Positions 28,268 through 36,548 of a stretch of 64,000 bases of DNA are shown piece after piece. This DNA comes from Sphingobacteriales bacterium (GTDB taxonomy: Bacteria; Bacteroidota; Bacteroidia; Chitinophagales; CAIOSU01). Location of the stretch: positions 248,001 through 312,000 of the forward strand of contig JAIXUD010000022.1 of the NCBI GenBank assembly GCA_027483645.1, read 5' to 3'. The notes under the pieces were generated by a model. That model worked only from the letters and a program-made list of their open reading frames with translations. It had not been told where the DNA came from and searched no databases. Each line of letters starts with the position of its first letter. The stretch's first letter is position 1. The translations under genes were made by a program, and so were the position numbers.

Positions 28268-28687
28268 ATGGAGACCTACAAAAGCATTACATCGGGCAAG
28301 TGGACGGCCTATAACCACCCATTTAGCAGCGCGGCCTTTTTGTTGGGGCTGGCAGTAGTGGTTATGTTATTAGCCAAAACTACAAACCCCACACTACCTT
28401 GGCAGGTGTGCGGGGTTAGTATTTTGTTTTTTAGTGTTTACAACCAAGTAATGGGGCTGTTTCTACAGCGTTGGCCGCTGTACATGGGCCTATCTTACCT
28501 GGCATTTATAGCGCATGTAGTTTTGGCAATTTTGGTTGCAGGGCTTATTGCCGATGCACCCTTGGCCGAGTTGCCGAGTTTCAAAAAAACATATGCATTG
28601 CTTAGTGTTTTCTTTATTATGCTTACGGTGCTGGCCAGTGTATACCGGGTAGCATTGTACCTTATTGCTACACCTAAAAAGCAATAG
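28268..28687 (+). CDS. Four-helix membrane protein of unknown function
   Basis: 139 residues with four evident membrane helices (AAFLLGLAVVVMLL; VCGVSILFFSVYNQVMG; YLAFIAHVVLAILVAGLIAD; LLSVFFIMLTVLASVYRVAL). Loops are short and there are no conserved catalytic motifs. The start ATG at 28268 is divergent from the TMTC-like gene with a 55-bp gap, so the promoters are back to back. Family not recognised. Confidence 0.75.
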   Translation: METYKSITSGKWTAYNHPFSSAAFLLGLAVVVMLLAKTTNPTLPWQVCGVSILFFSVYNQVMGLFLQRWPLYMGLSYLAFIAHVVLAILVAGLIADAPLAELPSFKKTYALLSVFFIMLTVLASVYRVALYLIATPKKQ

Positions 28688-28692
28688 TGCTA

Positions 28693-28866
28693 TCAATCCA
28701 AGTCGTCATCGTCGTTTAGCCGCTGCAGGTGGTGCGGGCGTTGGTTTTTAGATTTATGTCGTTCGCGGCGCTGGGTTTTCATAGTTTTCGCCTTCTGTTC
28801 CCATTGTTCTATGTCGAATTTTTTGCCGTCTTTTTCTTTTTTGTCGCGGCGGTAGTTGCTTTTCAT
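28693..28866 (-). CDS. Small highly charged protein, 57 residues
   Basis: A short reading frame, start MKSNYRRDKKEKDGKKFD, then IEQWEQKAKTMKTQRRERHK, ending with an acidic NDDDDLD tail. The N-terminal 45 residues are strongly basic and the C-terminus acidic. That polarised composition and a clean ATG-to-TGA frame argue for a real small gene. It converges with the four-helix membrane gene, ending 5 bp past it. It could bind nucleic acid or ribosomes (speculation). I cannot name a family. Confidence 0.55.
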   Translation of the reverse strand: MKSNYRRDKKEKDGKKFDIEQWEQKAKTMKTQRRERHKSKNQRPHHLQRLNDDDDLD

Positions 28867-29083
28867 TGTGCGGTATAGGGTTGGATTTTAATTGAACATA
28901 AAAATTGATTCCAACTATTTATACGCCAAACTGCTGTGTAGGTTTCCGTCAACTAATAAAAAGTAAGAAATTTGCGTAGTTATCCGTAAAAACAGTTACA
29001 ACCTGCTAAAAATCAACAGAAAAAGTTAACTCGAGAAAACCTTTTATAAACTTCTCTGTTATACCCCATATACCTATACCCCT
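28867..29083. other. AT-rich divergent intergenic region
   Basis: 217 bp between the 57-residue gene (minus) and the membrane peroxiredoxin-like gene (plus). It is AT-rich and should hold both promoters. I see no exact TAnnTTTG element and no hairpin. Confidence 0.4.
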
Positions 29084-30055
29084 ATGGAATTAAATAAGGC
29101 CAAGCCTTCGTGGTGGATAAGACCCGTTTTGTTTATAGCATTTCTTTACAGCCTGGCTTTGGGCTTGTTAATCATTTTTAGACCAGAGTTTATTTTTGCA
29201 GCTACTGGTATCGACCAGCCCAACCACATGTACATGTGGCAAACATTGGGAGCGGTTGAGGTTGTGCTGGGCTTTAGTTATATTATAGCTCTCACAAATC
29301 CTTACCGTCATTGGTCGCCGGTGGTTATGGGGCTTCTTTATAAAGTCTTTGCTACTATCATTTTCTTAAGTGGTGCCTTTGCCAGCGCAGAGTTAATGAA
29401 TCTGAAAAACTACGTTTTTGTCAATAACCTTATTTGGATGATTCCGTTTGCAGCCATTTTGGTGCATACCTACCTGCATAGCATGCGTAGCGACGACTTG
29501 TTGATTGAGGCATTTGATGATGATCAGATTACTTTGGATATGTTTGATACCACTGAGGGTATCGATTTAAAAGAAACGAGCCATCGCTCTCTCACCATGG
29601 TAGTTTTTTTAAGGCACTTTGGCTGTACTTTTTGCCGTGAAACATTACAAGATTTGTCTAACCTACGCAGCGAAATTGAGGCTAAAGGTTTGAAGATTGT
29701 ACTAGTGCACATGATGGAGGATGAAGAAGAAGCGCAAAGGCAAGTTCTCTTTTATGGTCCCAGTTTAGTAAACATCCCACTTATTAGCGATCCTGAAGGT
29801 ATTTTGTATAAAAAATTCAAGTTGCGCCGAGGCACGTTGTGGCAGTTGCTGGGTGGAAAGGTATTGTTCAGAGCTTTTATTGCCGGTATTATCAAAGGTA
29901 ACGGTATTGGAAAAGAAACTGGTGATATGACCCAAATGCCTGGTGTATTTGTAATGCACAAGGGGGAGGTAATTGATCATTTTGTACACGAAAGTAGTGC
30001 CGATAGGCCCAAGTATATTAAAATTGCTGAGATGGCTTTGAATAAGGCTGCTTAA
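29084..30055 (+). CDS. Membrane-anchored peroxiredoxin-like (AhpC/TSA_2) protein
   Basis: 323 residues in two parts. Residues 1-130 form four membrane helices (RPVLFIAFLYSLALGLLII, then three more). After a linker, residues about 150-320 form a thioredoxin-fold AhpC/TSA_2 (Prx-like2) domain with the redox motif HFGCTFCRETLQDL (CxxC), IVLVHMMEDEEEAQ, and MTQMPGVFVMHKGEV near the end with the cis-Pro. The domain likely reduces peroxides or disulfides. Which side of the membrane it faces depends on the helix count, and four helices would put both ends on the same side. The fusion of an integral membrane part with this domain is uncommon. No partner gene is adjacent. Confidence 0.82.
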   Translation: MELNKAKPSWWIRPVLFIAFLYSLALGLLIIFRPEFIFAATGIDQPNHMYMWQTLGAVEVVLGFSYIIALTNPYRHWSPVVMGLLYKVFATIIFLSGAFASAELMNLKNYVFVNNLIWMIPFAAILVHTYLHSMRSDDLLIEAFDDDQITLDMFDTTEGIDLKETSHRSLTMVVFLRHFGCTFCRETLQDLSNLRSEIEAKGLKIVLVHMMEDEEEAQRQVLFYGPSLVNIPLISDPEGILYKKFKLRRGTLWQLLGGKVLFRAFIAGIIKGNGIGKETGDMTQMPGVFVMHKGEVIDHFVHESSADRPKYIKIAEMALNKAA

Positions 30056-30104
30056 AAGTTTCAGTGATGCCCTTCTCCGGTTGAATTTTTATTTCTAACT
30101 AAGT

Positions 30105-32045
30105 TTACTCGATTATCATAATCTCCGTTCGGCGATTTTGCCCTCGGCCTACTTCGGTGTCATTGTCGGAAATAGGTTTAGTGGCACCGTAGCCTTTGGG
30201 TACTAGTCTTGTTTTATCAATACCCGCAGCCACCATAAAGTTTACCACTTCGGTTGCCCGTTTTTGAGATAGGGTAAGGTTATTGGCGTCGGTGCCTACA
30301 TTATCGGTATGGCCTGCCACCTCGAGTTTTACGGTTGGGTTTACTTGCATAAACTTCACTAAGCGGTCCAGTTCTATTTTTGATTCTGGCTTCAGCTTAA
30401 ACAAGCCCGTTTCGTAAAACACGTTATTCAACACCACACTGCTCCTATTAGTTATGGGCTCCAGTAGTATGTTGAGCTTTTGGCTGTTTTTCTGCTTATC
30501 TATGGGCAAGTTATAAGAGTAGAACAGATAGCCGGGCTGGTTGATATTGAGTCCATAATTACTGCCTGTTGGCAACGTAAGCAGAAACTCGCCCGTTTGT
30601 ACATCAGGTACCACCAAGTTGGTGGTAAGGCCTGTGTTCAAATCAATAAACTCCACCACAGGGAAGATGGCTTTGTTGGTTGTCTTGTCTTTTACCGTTC
30701 CTGAGATATAGGTAACCGTTCTGGGCCTAGCTGCTATGGGCATTTCAAAGGCATAGATATCCAAGTTGCCAGTGCTGGTAAAGCGGTCGGTAGCGAAGTA
30801 GCCGGTATCGCCCGTTAGGCTTACAAATATACCGCCTTCGTAGTAGTAAGAGTTCAGCGGGTAGCCTAAGTTTTCGGGGGAGGCCCAGCCATCGGCTTGT
30901 TTGCGGCTATAGTATATATCGGCATCGCCAAAGCCCGGTCTGCCATTGCTGGAAAAGTAGAGCGTTTGCCCATCGGGGTGCATATACGGCCTTTCATCTA
31001 TTTCCTTGGTATTTACATTTGGGCCAAGGTTTATCGGCATGCCCCACTCACCTTCAGCATCCATATGGCTCACCCAAATATCTAGCATGCCCAACCCGCC
31101 GGCTCGAGAACTCACAAAGTATAGCGAGCGACCATCGCCACTTATGCAGGGCTGCGTTTCCTTAGCGGTTGTATTTACTTTCGGGCCTAGGTTTTGTGGC
31201 TTCCCCCAGCTATTGCCCACACGCTTCGAAACATAGATGTCGCAACTACCGTAGCCGCCGCCTTCGCAAACCGTGAAGTAAAGCTGGCGCCCATCCGGCG
31301 AAATGCTGTGCGCGCCTTCGTTGGCATCAGGGGTGTTTATCAAATCGCTTACTGATATGGCCGTGCTCCAGCCAGTACTATTGCGTTGGCTTACCAATAT
31401 ATCTTCTTGGTTGTGCCTGGTAGTAGGGTCTTTTACTTGGCGTGTAAAGAATAGGTACTGTCCATCGGCTGTAAGTGCCGGAAAGTATTCGTTGTTAGTT
31501 GAGTTCACCCCATCACCAGCAGGTTTGGGTGTAAAGGGGAATGGCTTCTTCACCGCCTCGCGGGCAAAGGTGATACTGCTTTCCAGTTGTTTCAGCTCGC
31601 CCTCGCGCTTTTCGTTTATAGCACCTACGGTTCTGTAGATGTTTACGTAGTGCTGCGCGGTATCAAACTGTTGTATATAAAAGCTGCTGCGTGCTAGGTA
31701 ATAATAAGCTTCCTTGCTTTTAGTTGGCTCTGCTTGCACTACTTGTAGTAGGTGGTTTTTGGCATCGCTATATCTACGTATGTTGTAGTATATAAGGCCT
31801 AACCGATCGTGCGCCAAAATGAAGTCCGGTTGTATTTCCAGTGCCTTTAATAGGGCCTGCTCCGCTTCGCTAAAACGGTCCCAATGCAGGTGCTCGGTGC
31901 TTTCGGTATACAGGTCCATTGCCTTTTTGTTCACCTTTTGGGGCTGGGCAATGAGCGGGATAGTACCCAATAGCAAAAGCAATAGTAAGCTGCTCAGCTT
32001 TACGGAATATCTAAGTATTTGTGTGTTTGCAGGGAGATTTCCCAT
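30105..32045 (-). CDS. OmpA-family protein with TPR and PD40 propeller (PorE-like)
   Basis: 646 residues. A signal peptide (SSLLLLLLLGTIPLIAQ) is followed by TPRs at about 38-150 and PD40/WD40-type propeller repeats at about 170-430 (SPDGRQLYFTV, SGDGRSLYFVSSRAGG, HPDGQTLYFSSNG). A carboxypeptidase-regulatory-like domain sits near 447-530. An OmpA peptidoglycan-binding domain fills about 540-646 (EVAGHTDNVGTDANNLTLSQ, then GYGATKPISDND). The same order and length occur in PorE, a periplasmic T9SS component that anchors the machine to peptidoglycan; equating this protein with PorE is inference, since Bacteroidota have several paralogues. The start overlaps the end of queE by 46 bp. Confidence 0.88.
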   Translation of the reverse strand: MGNLPANTQILRYSVKLSSLLLLLLLGTIPLIAQPQKVNKKAMDLYTESTEHLHWDRFSEAEQALLKALEIQPDFILAHDRLGLIYYNIRRYSDAKNHLLQVVQAEPTKSKEAYYYLARSSFYIQQFDTAQHYVNIYRTVGAINEKREGELKQLESSITFAREAVKKPFPFTPKPAGDGVNSTNNEYFPALTADGQYLFFTRQVKDPTTRHNQEDILVSQRNSTGWSTAISVSDLINTPDANEGAHSISPDGRQLYFTVCEGGGYGSCDIYVSKRVGNSWGKPQNLGPKVNTTAKETQPCISGDGRSLYFVSSRAGGLGMLDIWVSHMDAEGEWGMPINLGPNVNTKEIDERPYMHPDGQTLYFSSNGRPGFGDADIYYSRKQADGWASPENLGYPLNSYYYEGGIFVSLTGDTGYFATDRFTSTGNLDIYAFEMPIAARPRTVTYISGTVKDKTTNKAIFPVVEFIDLNTGLTTNLVVPDVQTGEFLLTLPTGSNYGLNINQPGYLFYSYNLPIDKQKNSQKLNILLEPITNRSSVVLNNVFYETGLFKLKPESKIELDRLVKFMQVNPTVKLEVAGHTDNVGTDANNLTLSQKRATEVVNFMVAAGIDKTRLVPKGYGATKPISDNDTEVGRGQNRRTEIMIIE

Positions 32046-32617
32046 TTCGGGTGGGCTTTTACGTAATCAACAATCAATGGGGTTACCTTCTTATTAACGC
32101 TCCATTCGGGTTGAAGATACAATTTACATGCCGAGTTTACTTGTGCGGCATGTTCCTCAGCCCATATGAAATCGCTTTTGTTGTATACAATAACCTTGAT
32201 TTCATTGGCATACGGTGCCACTTTTGGCAGTGGGTTTTTAAATTTCTTCGGCGACAAACAAATCCAGTCCCATTGGCCAGTAAGCGGATAAGCGCCCGAT
32301 GTTTCAATATTGGTTTGGAAACCTGCCTTGTGCAGCTGTGCCGTTAGGTAGGTTAAGTCGTACATCAGTGGTTCTCCGCCTGTTACTACTGCCAGCCTGC
32401 CAGGGTATTTGGCTGCTTCGGCCACTATATCGTCCACTTCCCAAATAGGGTGTACGCTGGCGTCCCACGATTCTTTTACGTCGCACCATACGCAGCCTAC
32501 ATCGCACCCACCCAAGCGAATGAAATAAGCGGCATGGCCTTGGTAATAGCCCTCGCCTTGTATGGTGTAGAACTGTTCCATCACCGGTAGGCGGGTCAAT
32601 AAAGCATTGGCAATCAT
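32000..32617 (-). CDS. queE: 7-carboxy-7-deazaguanine synthase (radical SAM)
   Basis: 205 residues from the ATG at 32617. A TTG at 32677 and an ATG at 32659 would add 20 or 14 residues that the family lacks. The substrate-binding start MEQFYTIQGEGYYQG is typical of QueE. The [4Fe-4S] motif is GGCDVGCVWCD (CxxxCxxC type). VVTGGEPLMYDL and ETSGAYPL also match. QueE converts 6-carboxytetrahydropterin to CDG in the pathway to preQ0, queuosine or deazaguanine-modified DNA. No other que genes are in the window. It shares 46 bp with the downstream OmpA-family gene, so the two are probably co-transcribed. Confidence 0.93.
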   Translation of the reverse strand: MIANALLTRLPVMEQFYTIQGEGYYQGHAAYFIRLGGCDVGCVWCDVKESWDASVHPIWEVDDIVAEAAKYPGRLAVVTGGEPLMYDLTYLTAQLHKAGFQTNIETSGAYPLTGQWDWICLSPKKFKNPLPKVAPYANEIKVIVYNKSDFIWAEEHAAQVNSACKLYLQPEWSVNKKVTPLIVDYVKAHPKWEISLQTHKYLDIP

Positions 32618-32697
32618 CCTGCAAATATCGGAAGGATTATTGGTATGGCGATGGACCATATAATCTGGTTTCCCCAACGGGGTCTTGCACCGCTAGA

Positions 32698-32714
32698 ATA
32701 GGGCATCGCCCTAT
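32698..32714. repeat. Small perfect hairpin upstream of queE
   Basis: ATAGGGC, loop ATC, GCCCTAT: a 7-bp perfect stem with a 3-nt loop, about 80 bp from the queE start in the divergent gap. Role unknown; possibly a leader structure. Confidence 0.35.
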
Positions 32715-32833
32715 AAACATAATGCGTTTCCGGAAATGGGTAATACGAAAATTATTTTCACCCACCTCGTAACCTTTTCCAATTACCCCCGTATACCAAC
32801 ATAAGTTAACCAATTATTTAAACTCAAACACCC

Positions 32834-33181
32834 ATGCAGAAAGGAATATTGATTGCCGGATTTTTGATAATTCTTGGTACCGCTTTCGTAGGGTTCCGTT
32901 ATGGGAATGATGCCCAGTCGTTGGTTATTAAATACGAAGTGGAGTGCAAAGAATGCACCGTAACGTACCGAGACGAAAATGGCAACTCTGCTGAAATTAA
33001 AGGCGTTCGAGACGAATGGACCTATGAGTTTGTAGGCAAACCGGGCCAGTTTGTATATGTATCGGCCAGCAACCCTGACGGTAGCGAAACCGAAGTAGCA
33101 ATAAAGCGTGGCGGAAAGCACCTTATTAAGGGCTCAAGCGTAGCAAAAGAACAAGCAGCCAGGGCGGGCTCTATTTTGTAA
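32834..33181 (+). CDS. Small membrane-anchored beta-rich protein
   Basis: 115 residues. One N-terminal membrane helix or uncleaved signal (GILIAGFLIILGTAFVGF) precedes a beta-sandwich-like body: KYEVECKECTVTYRDENG, WTYEFVGKPGQFVYVSASNP, then EVAIKRGGKHL. The pattern V-Y-V-C-x-x-C-TVTY-GNG with later GxxV-LSA and a -DGK- strand resembles MmpS/lipocalin-type small domains. I offer only that resemblance. The pair CKEC might form a disulfide or bind metal. It is transcribed alone and ends in a strong terminator. Confidence 0.75.
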   Translation: MQKGILIAGFLIILGTAFVGFRYGNDAQSLVIKYEVECKECTVTYRDENGNSAEIKGVRDEWTYEFVGKPGQFVYVSASNPDGSETEVAIKRGGKHLIKGSSVAKEQAARAGSIL

Positions 33182-33208
33182 TATCAATACAATCATCGTT
33201 TATAAAGG

Positions 33209-33248
33209 CAATAAGCCACTCCAGTTTGGGGTGGCTTTATTGTTTTTT
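33209..33248 (+). terminator. Bidirectional-type terminator between convergent genes
   Basis: CAATAAGCCACTCC and GGGGTGGCTTTATTG pair through nearly 14 bp with a 5-nt loop and are followed by T6. The hairpin ends the small membrane-anchored gene and overlaps the end of the opposing gene, whose stop is at 33237-33239. Confidence 0.8.
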
Positions 33249-33701
33249 GCGCTTCATACTAACGCCTATAAATACCACCCCCGCCATCAATACGGCCGAT
33301 ACACTTAAGAGTATACCGAAGTAGGTATTGAAGGCCAACATGCCTTCTTGCATATCAAAGGTTTGGTAGGCCAGTATCAATTTATTGTTCAATAAACCGT
33401 AGCCAACATAGGCAAACAACAGGAAAATGCCACAGGCTAACAAGTAGTAGCCCCTATGGTTCTGACTGCGGTGCAAATAAGCTGCAATGATAAGCAGTAT
33501 TAAATAGCTAATAAGATTGGTGTAAAATAGCTTTTTGCTGAAGCTGTAAAACTGTACAATACGATATTGTATGTCGTCATCGGCATCCAATGCCCACCAC
33601 GCCAACATGGCCAGTATGGACATAAAAACAGTGGCCAGGCCAGCCGTATACCATATAAGCTTGGTAGCTGTAAAGGGTTTAGAAGGCTGGGAGGTCGCCA
33701 T
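33237..33701 (-). CDS. Four-helix membrane protein of unknown function
   Basis: 154 residues with four membrane helices (LIWYTAGLATVFMSILAMLA; LISYLILLIIAAYL; GYYLLACGIFLLFAYVGYGL; YFGILLSVSAVLMAGVVFIG) and a basic end (MKRKKQ). No motif suggests transport or catalysis. It is the third gene of a likely minus-strand operon after the T9SS cargo gene and the lipoprotein gene (gap 52 bp). Confidence 0.75.
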   Translation of the reverse strand: MATSQPSKPFTATKLIWYTAGLATVFMSILAMLAWWALDADDDIQYRIVQFYSFSKKLFYTNLISYLILLIIAAYLHRSQNHRGYYLLACGIFLLFAYVGYGLLNNKLILAYQTFDMQEGMLAFNTYFGILLSVSAVLMAGVVFIGVSMKRKKQ

Positions 33702-33753
33702 TAATGGTAGGGATTAGTTGCTAGCGATTGTTTTTTTCTGACGTGCTAAATAA

Positions 33754-34308
33754 TTATTGCTTAGCTGCCCAGCTTTTGGCATCATCAATTTGGTGCTTCT
33801 GGGGCAGCAATATCAATTTGCTTGGGTCGGTAGTGCTTTTGGAAAGTATTTTTATAAACTGCAAGCTACCTGGCTGCGAAGGATAAGCAAGTTTCTGACG
33901 GTAAGATTCTATCAGCAGCAAAGCCTCCGCCGCAATGCTTGATTGCACATTATCAGGCGGGTTGGGGCCTTCGTTTTTAAGGCTTACCCCGGCACAAGGC
34001 TCCACATTATCGAGCATAGCAATCAGTTGCGGTATGTGCTGCTTTTTTACCCAATCTTTAGGTGCTTTATCCAATAGCACGGTGCCGCTGGCGACGTTCT
34101 CCTTTAGGTAATCAATAAAAGTAATAGGGCTATACTGGGTATACCCATCTTCTGGAAACGTAATAGCGTTGGTGCCTTTTCTCACCGGTGGCGGTGGGGC
34201 GGGTACTGTATCGGCTACGGGTGCCATTGCTACAGGTTCGGCATCGTTGGTACAACTTGCACAAAACAGCATGCAAGCAAGGGTTGAAAGCGCTAGCAAT
34301 CGAAGCAT
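33754..34308 (-). CDS. Lipoprotein of unknown function
   Basis: 184 residues. The signal LLALSTLACMLFCASC ends in a lipobox (CASC), followed by a proline/alanine-rich linker (PVADTVPAPPPPVRKGT). The body near 50-180 is helical (YLKENVASGTVLLDKAPKDW; IAAEALLLIESYRQKL), with one conserved-looking Cys in NVEPCAGVSL. I do not recognise a domain. The gene starts 6 bp after the upstream T9SS cargo gene and is surely co-transcribed with it. Confidence 0.75.
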   Translation of the reverse strand: MLRLLALSTLACMLFCASCTNDAEPVAMAPVADTVPAPPPPVRKGTNAITFPEDGYTQYSPITFIDYLKENVASGTVLLDKAPKDWVKKQHIPQLIAMLDNVEPCAGVSLKNEGPNPPDNVQSSIAAEALLLIESYRQKLAYPSQPGSLQFIKILSKSTTDPSKLILLPQKHQIDDAKSWAAKQ

Positions 34309-34314
34309 GAATCG

Positions 34315-35211
34315 TTATTTTACTACGGTGATAAAGCGTGTTTCCACTGCGCCGTTTTCAAATTGTATCTGCACGTAGTAGAAACCTTTGGAAAGCCTGC
34401 CAGTATTCACCATCAGGTCGTTAGCACCCGAAACGCTGTTAATTGATTGTATATGCCTGCCCTCGGCACTCAATACCGATGCACCAATTACGCGGTGCGT
34501 AGGACTGCTGATAACAAAGTAATCTTCTACCGGATTGGGGTATATAAGTATATCCGATGCATCATCAAGGGTGGGTGCCGCCACGGGCTCAATAAAGTTG
34601 AGATTGTCAATCATTAAAGTGCTAATACCTTGCGCAGGGGCATTTAAATTAGTGGAAGTAATAAGGATAACGTAGCTATCTGGAATTGGCGTGGTTGAGC
34701 CAGGGAAAGCATTCAAAACCGGAAACTCAAAGTACGTCCACTCCGTTGCGGTGGTAAGCCTTGTATTGCCGGTAGCAACCAGTTTGTTAGTATCGCCATT
34801 TTGATCATACTCATACATGTATAGTATCACCCTAGCGGTATCGCCCGGTGTGGGGAAATACTTATAATAGCCACTAAACTTATCGGGTCGGTAGTTAATT
34901 TGCCAGCCGTTGGTACCAAGCGAATCGGGGTTACGTGTGCCGTTTGTCAAAAAACCACCAAAATACTCATCCAAGCTAACCGAGTATACAGTGCGCACCA
35001 CAGCAGCTAGGCTGTCTTTTTGGGCATCGGTAGTGTCGGTTACGGTATTGCCTAGCGAAAGCGTGCTAGGGTTGTTGCTGTTCCAGTTTTGTGGTTCAAT
35101 AAAGCTTACACTATCTTCCCATTGTTCAAAGTTGCCGTTTACTACATTGTTTTGAGCTACTGCTGCTAACACTGTTAAAGTGGCCAGCATCATTAAATAC
35201 ATCTTTCTCAT
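34315..35211 (-). CDS. Secreted protein with T9SS type A sorting domain
   Basis: 298 residues. A signal peptide (MLATLTVLAAVAQ) is followed by a beta-sandwich, carbohydrate-binding-like body from NGNFEQWEDSVSF to ISTLMIDNLNF. The opening NGNFEQW and the final DN-L-F strand are typical of PCMD/CBM-like jelly rolls in Bacteroidota. The last 75 residues from IYPNPVEDYF to FITVVK form a type A sorting domain, so it is exported through T9SS. It is the first gene of a three-gene operon with a lipoprotein and a membrane protein. The ligand is unknown. Confidence 0.85.
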   Translation of the reverse strand: MRKMYLMMLATLTVLAAVAQNNVVNGNFEQWEDSVSFIEPQNWNSNNPSTLSLGNTVTDTTDAQKDSLAAVVRTVYSVSLDEYFGGFLTNGTRNPDSLGTNGWQINYRPDKFSGYYKYFPTPGDTARVILYMYEYDQNGDTNKLVATGNTRLTTATEWTYFEFPVLNAFPGSTTPIPDSYVILITSTNLNAPAQGISTLMIDNLNFIEPVAAPTLDDASDILIYPNPVEDYFVISSPTHRVIGASVLSAEGRHIQSINSVSGANDLMVNTGRLSKGFYYVQIQFENGAVETRFITVVK

Positions 35212-35282
35212 AGTCCGGTTCTCACAGTTTTATTAAATAGCTTTACATCAAATGCTAAACATTTCAATACCAAGATAGGCAA

Positions 35283-35320
35283 AAAGAAAAAGGCACGGAA
35301 ACCTCCACGCCTTTTTCTTT
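35283..35320 (-). terminator. Terminator downstream of the thioredoxin-lipoprotein gene
   Basis: AAAGAAAAAGGC and GCCTTTTTCTTT form a perfect 12-bp stem with a 14-nt loop and A/T-rich flanks, about 100 bp after the stop at 35418 on the minus strand. It closes the gatB-thioredoxin transcript. Confidence 0.75.
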
Positions 35321-35363
35321 GAGAAATTTTATATTCTTTAAGCTGGGAAACACCTTTTAAATA

Positions 35364-35391
35364 TTGTACATCGTACATTGTACTTTGCACA
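35364..35391 (+). repeat. Heptad repeat TTGTACA next to a stop codon
   Basis: Four 7-bp units: TTGTACA, TCGTACA, TTGTACT, TTGCACA, lying 27 bp past the stop of the thioredoxin-like gene. A facing arm was not found nearby. The unit TTGTACA is close to self-complementary. Confidence 0.6.
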
Positions 35392-35417
35392 TCCTCGTTC
35401 ATATATCAAGGAATAAA

Positions 35418-36548
35418 TCAGCTACCAAACACTTCGGCAAGCTTCTGCTCCAAGGCCACGCCACGAAGGTTTTTGGCTATGATGTTGCCTTCTTTGTCAA
35501 TCAAGAAAGCAGCAGGGATAGAGTTAACGTTGTATTGGCGCACCACTGGGCAGTTCCAGAACAGGAGGTTGCTGCCGTGGTATTGCCAAGTAAGGTTATC
35601 CTGCTTAATGGCATTAACCCAAGCATCAAGCTCCTTATCCAAACTTACGCTGTAGATGGTAAAGCCTTTGTCTTTATATTGCTCGTAGGTTTTTACCAAG
35701 TTCGGGTTCTCCGCACGGCAAGGCTTGCACCATGATGCCCAGAAATCGATCAATACTACTTTGCCTTTCAAACTTGAAAGTTGGATGGTCTCGCCAGTTG
35801 GGCTTTTTAAAGAAAAATCAGGGGCTGCACTGCCTACTGATATCTTAGATGTTTCGCTTACCTTGGCAGCAATCTCTTTAGCCAAAGCCAAGTTTGGATC
35901 CTTTTGAAGGGCCTTGTCAGTTACCTGTTTCAAGAATGCAGCGTTCTCTTCTACGCTTAGGTTGCTTACGGCAAAAATGGCCAACAACGGGTCGCTCACA
36001 GTATCGGCAAACGTCTTCAACGACTCTACCATGCCCGTTTGCAACTGTATGTATTCGTTCTGTAGCGCCGTTAAACTAGCTTGGTCGGCACCGCTGTATT
36101 GCGCGTTCATAAACTCTTGGTTTATTTCGCCTACCCTGCGGTTAGTATTGCCCATGTTTTTAATCAATTCGTTCAGCACCACGGTGGATTGGTGGCCGGT
36201 AAAGTTGTACTTCATGACATCGTTCAAGTCACCATCGAAGGTAACCTCTGCACCTGGCTCCAGCACCATTAACCAAGTACGCTCTTGGCTTACGCGCAGC
36301 ATGTACAGGCCACGGCCAGTAATGGGCTTTTTCATGGTAAAATCACCTTCTTTGCTAATGATGGCGGTGTCCACTGGGGTAGCGGTAGTTAGGTTGTCCC
36401 ATTTATCCAAAAAAACGGTGGTGCCACTGGCGTTGGCCATTTTACCTTTCAACAAATATCCGGTTGCATCAGCACCTTCGCCGGTTTCGCAAGATTGGAA
36501 AAGGGCGGCGGCCGCTAATACTAAAAACAACGTACGTAAGCTATTCAT
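35418..36548 (-). CDS. TlpA/ResA-like thioredoxin lipoprotein with DUF4369-like domain
   Basis: 376 residues. A lipoprotein signal ends in ALFQSCETG. An N-terminal DUF4369-like beta domain (about 25-115; GYLLKGKMANASGTTVFLDK) is followed by a helical segment to about 230. A TlpA-type thioredoxin domain follows, with SAAPDFSLKSPTGETIQLSS, the active site WASWCKPCRAEN (CxxC), and cis-Pro in VNSIPAAFLIDKEG. This is the common Bacteroidota periplasmic disulfide reductase layout. Its start overlaps the gatB stop by 4 bp (ATGA), so it is translated from the gatB message. The redox substrate is unknown. Confidence 0.92.
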   Translation of the reverse strand: MNSLRTLFLVLAAAALFQSCETGEGADATGYLLKGKMANASGTTVFLDKWDNLTTATPVDTAIISKEGDFTMKKPITGRGLYMLRVSQERTWLMVLEPGAEVTFDGDLNDVMKYNFTGHQSTVVLNELIKNMGNTNRRVGEINQEFMNAQYSGADQASLTALQNEYIQLQTGMVESLKTFADTVSDPLLAIFAVSNLSVEENAAFLKQVTDKALQKDPNLALAKEIAAKVSETSKISVGSAAPDFSLKSPTGETIQLSSLKGKVVLIDFWASWCKPCRAENPNLVKTYEQYKDKGFTIYSVSLDKELDAWVNAIKQDNLTWQYHGSNLLFWNCPVVRQYNVNSIPAAFLIDKEGNIIAKNLRGVALEQKLAEVFGS

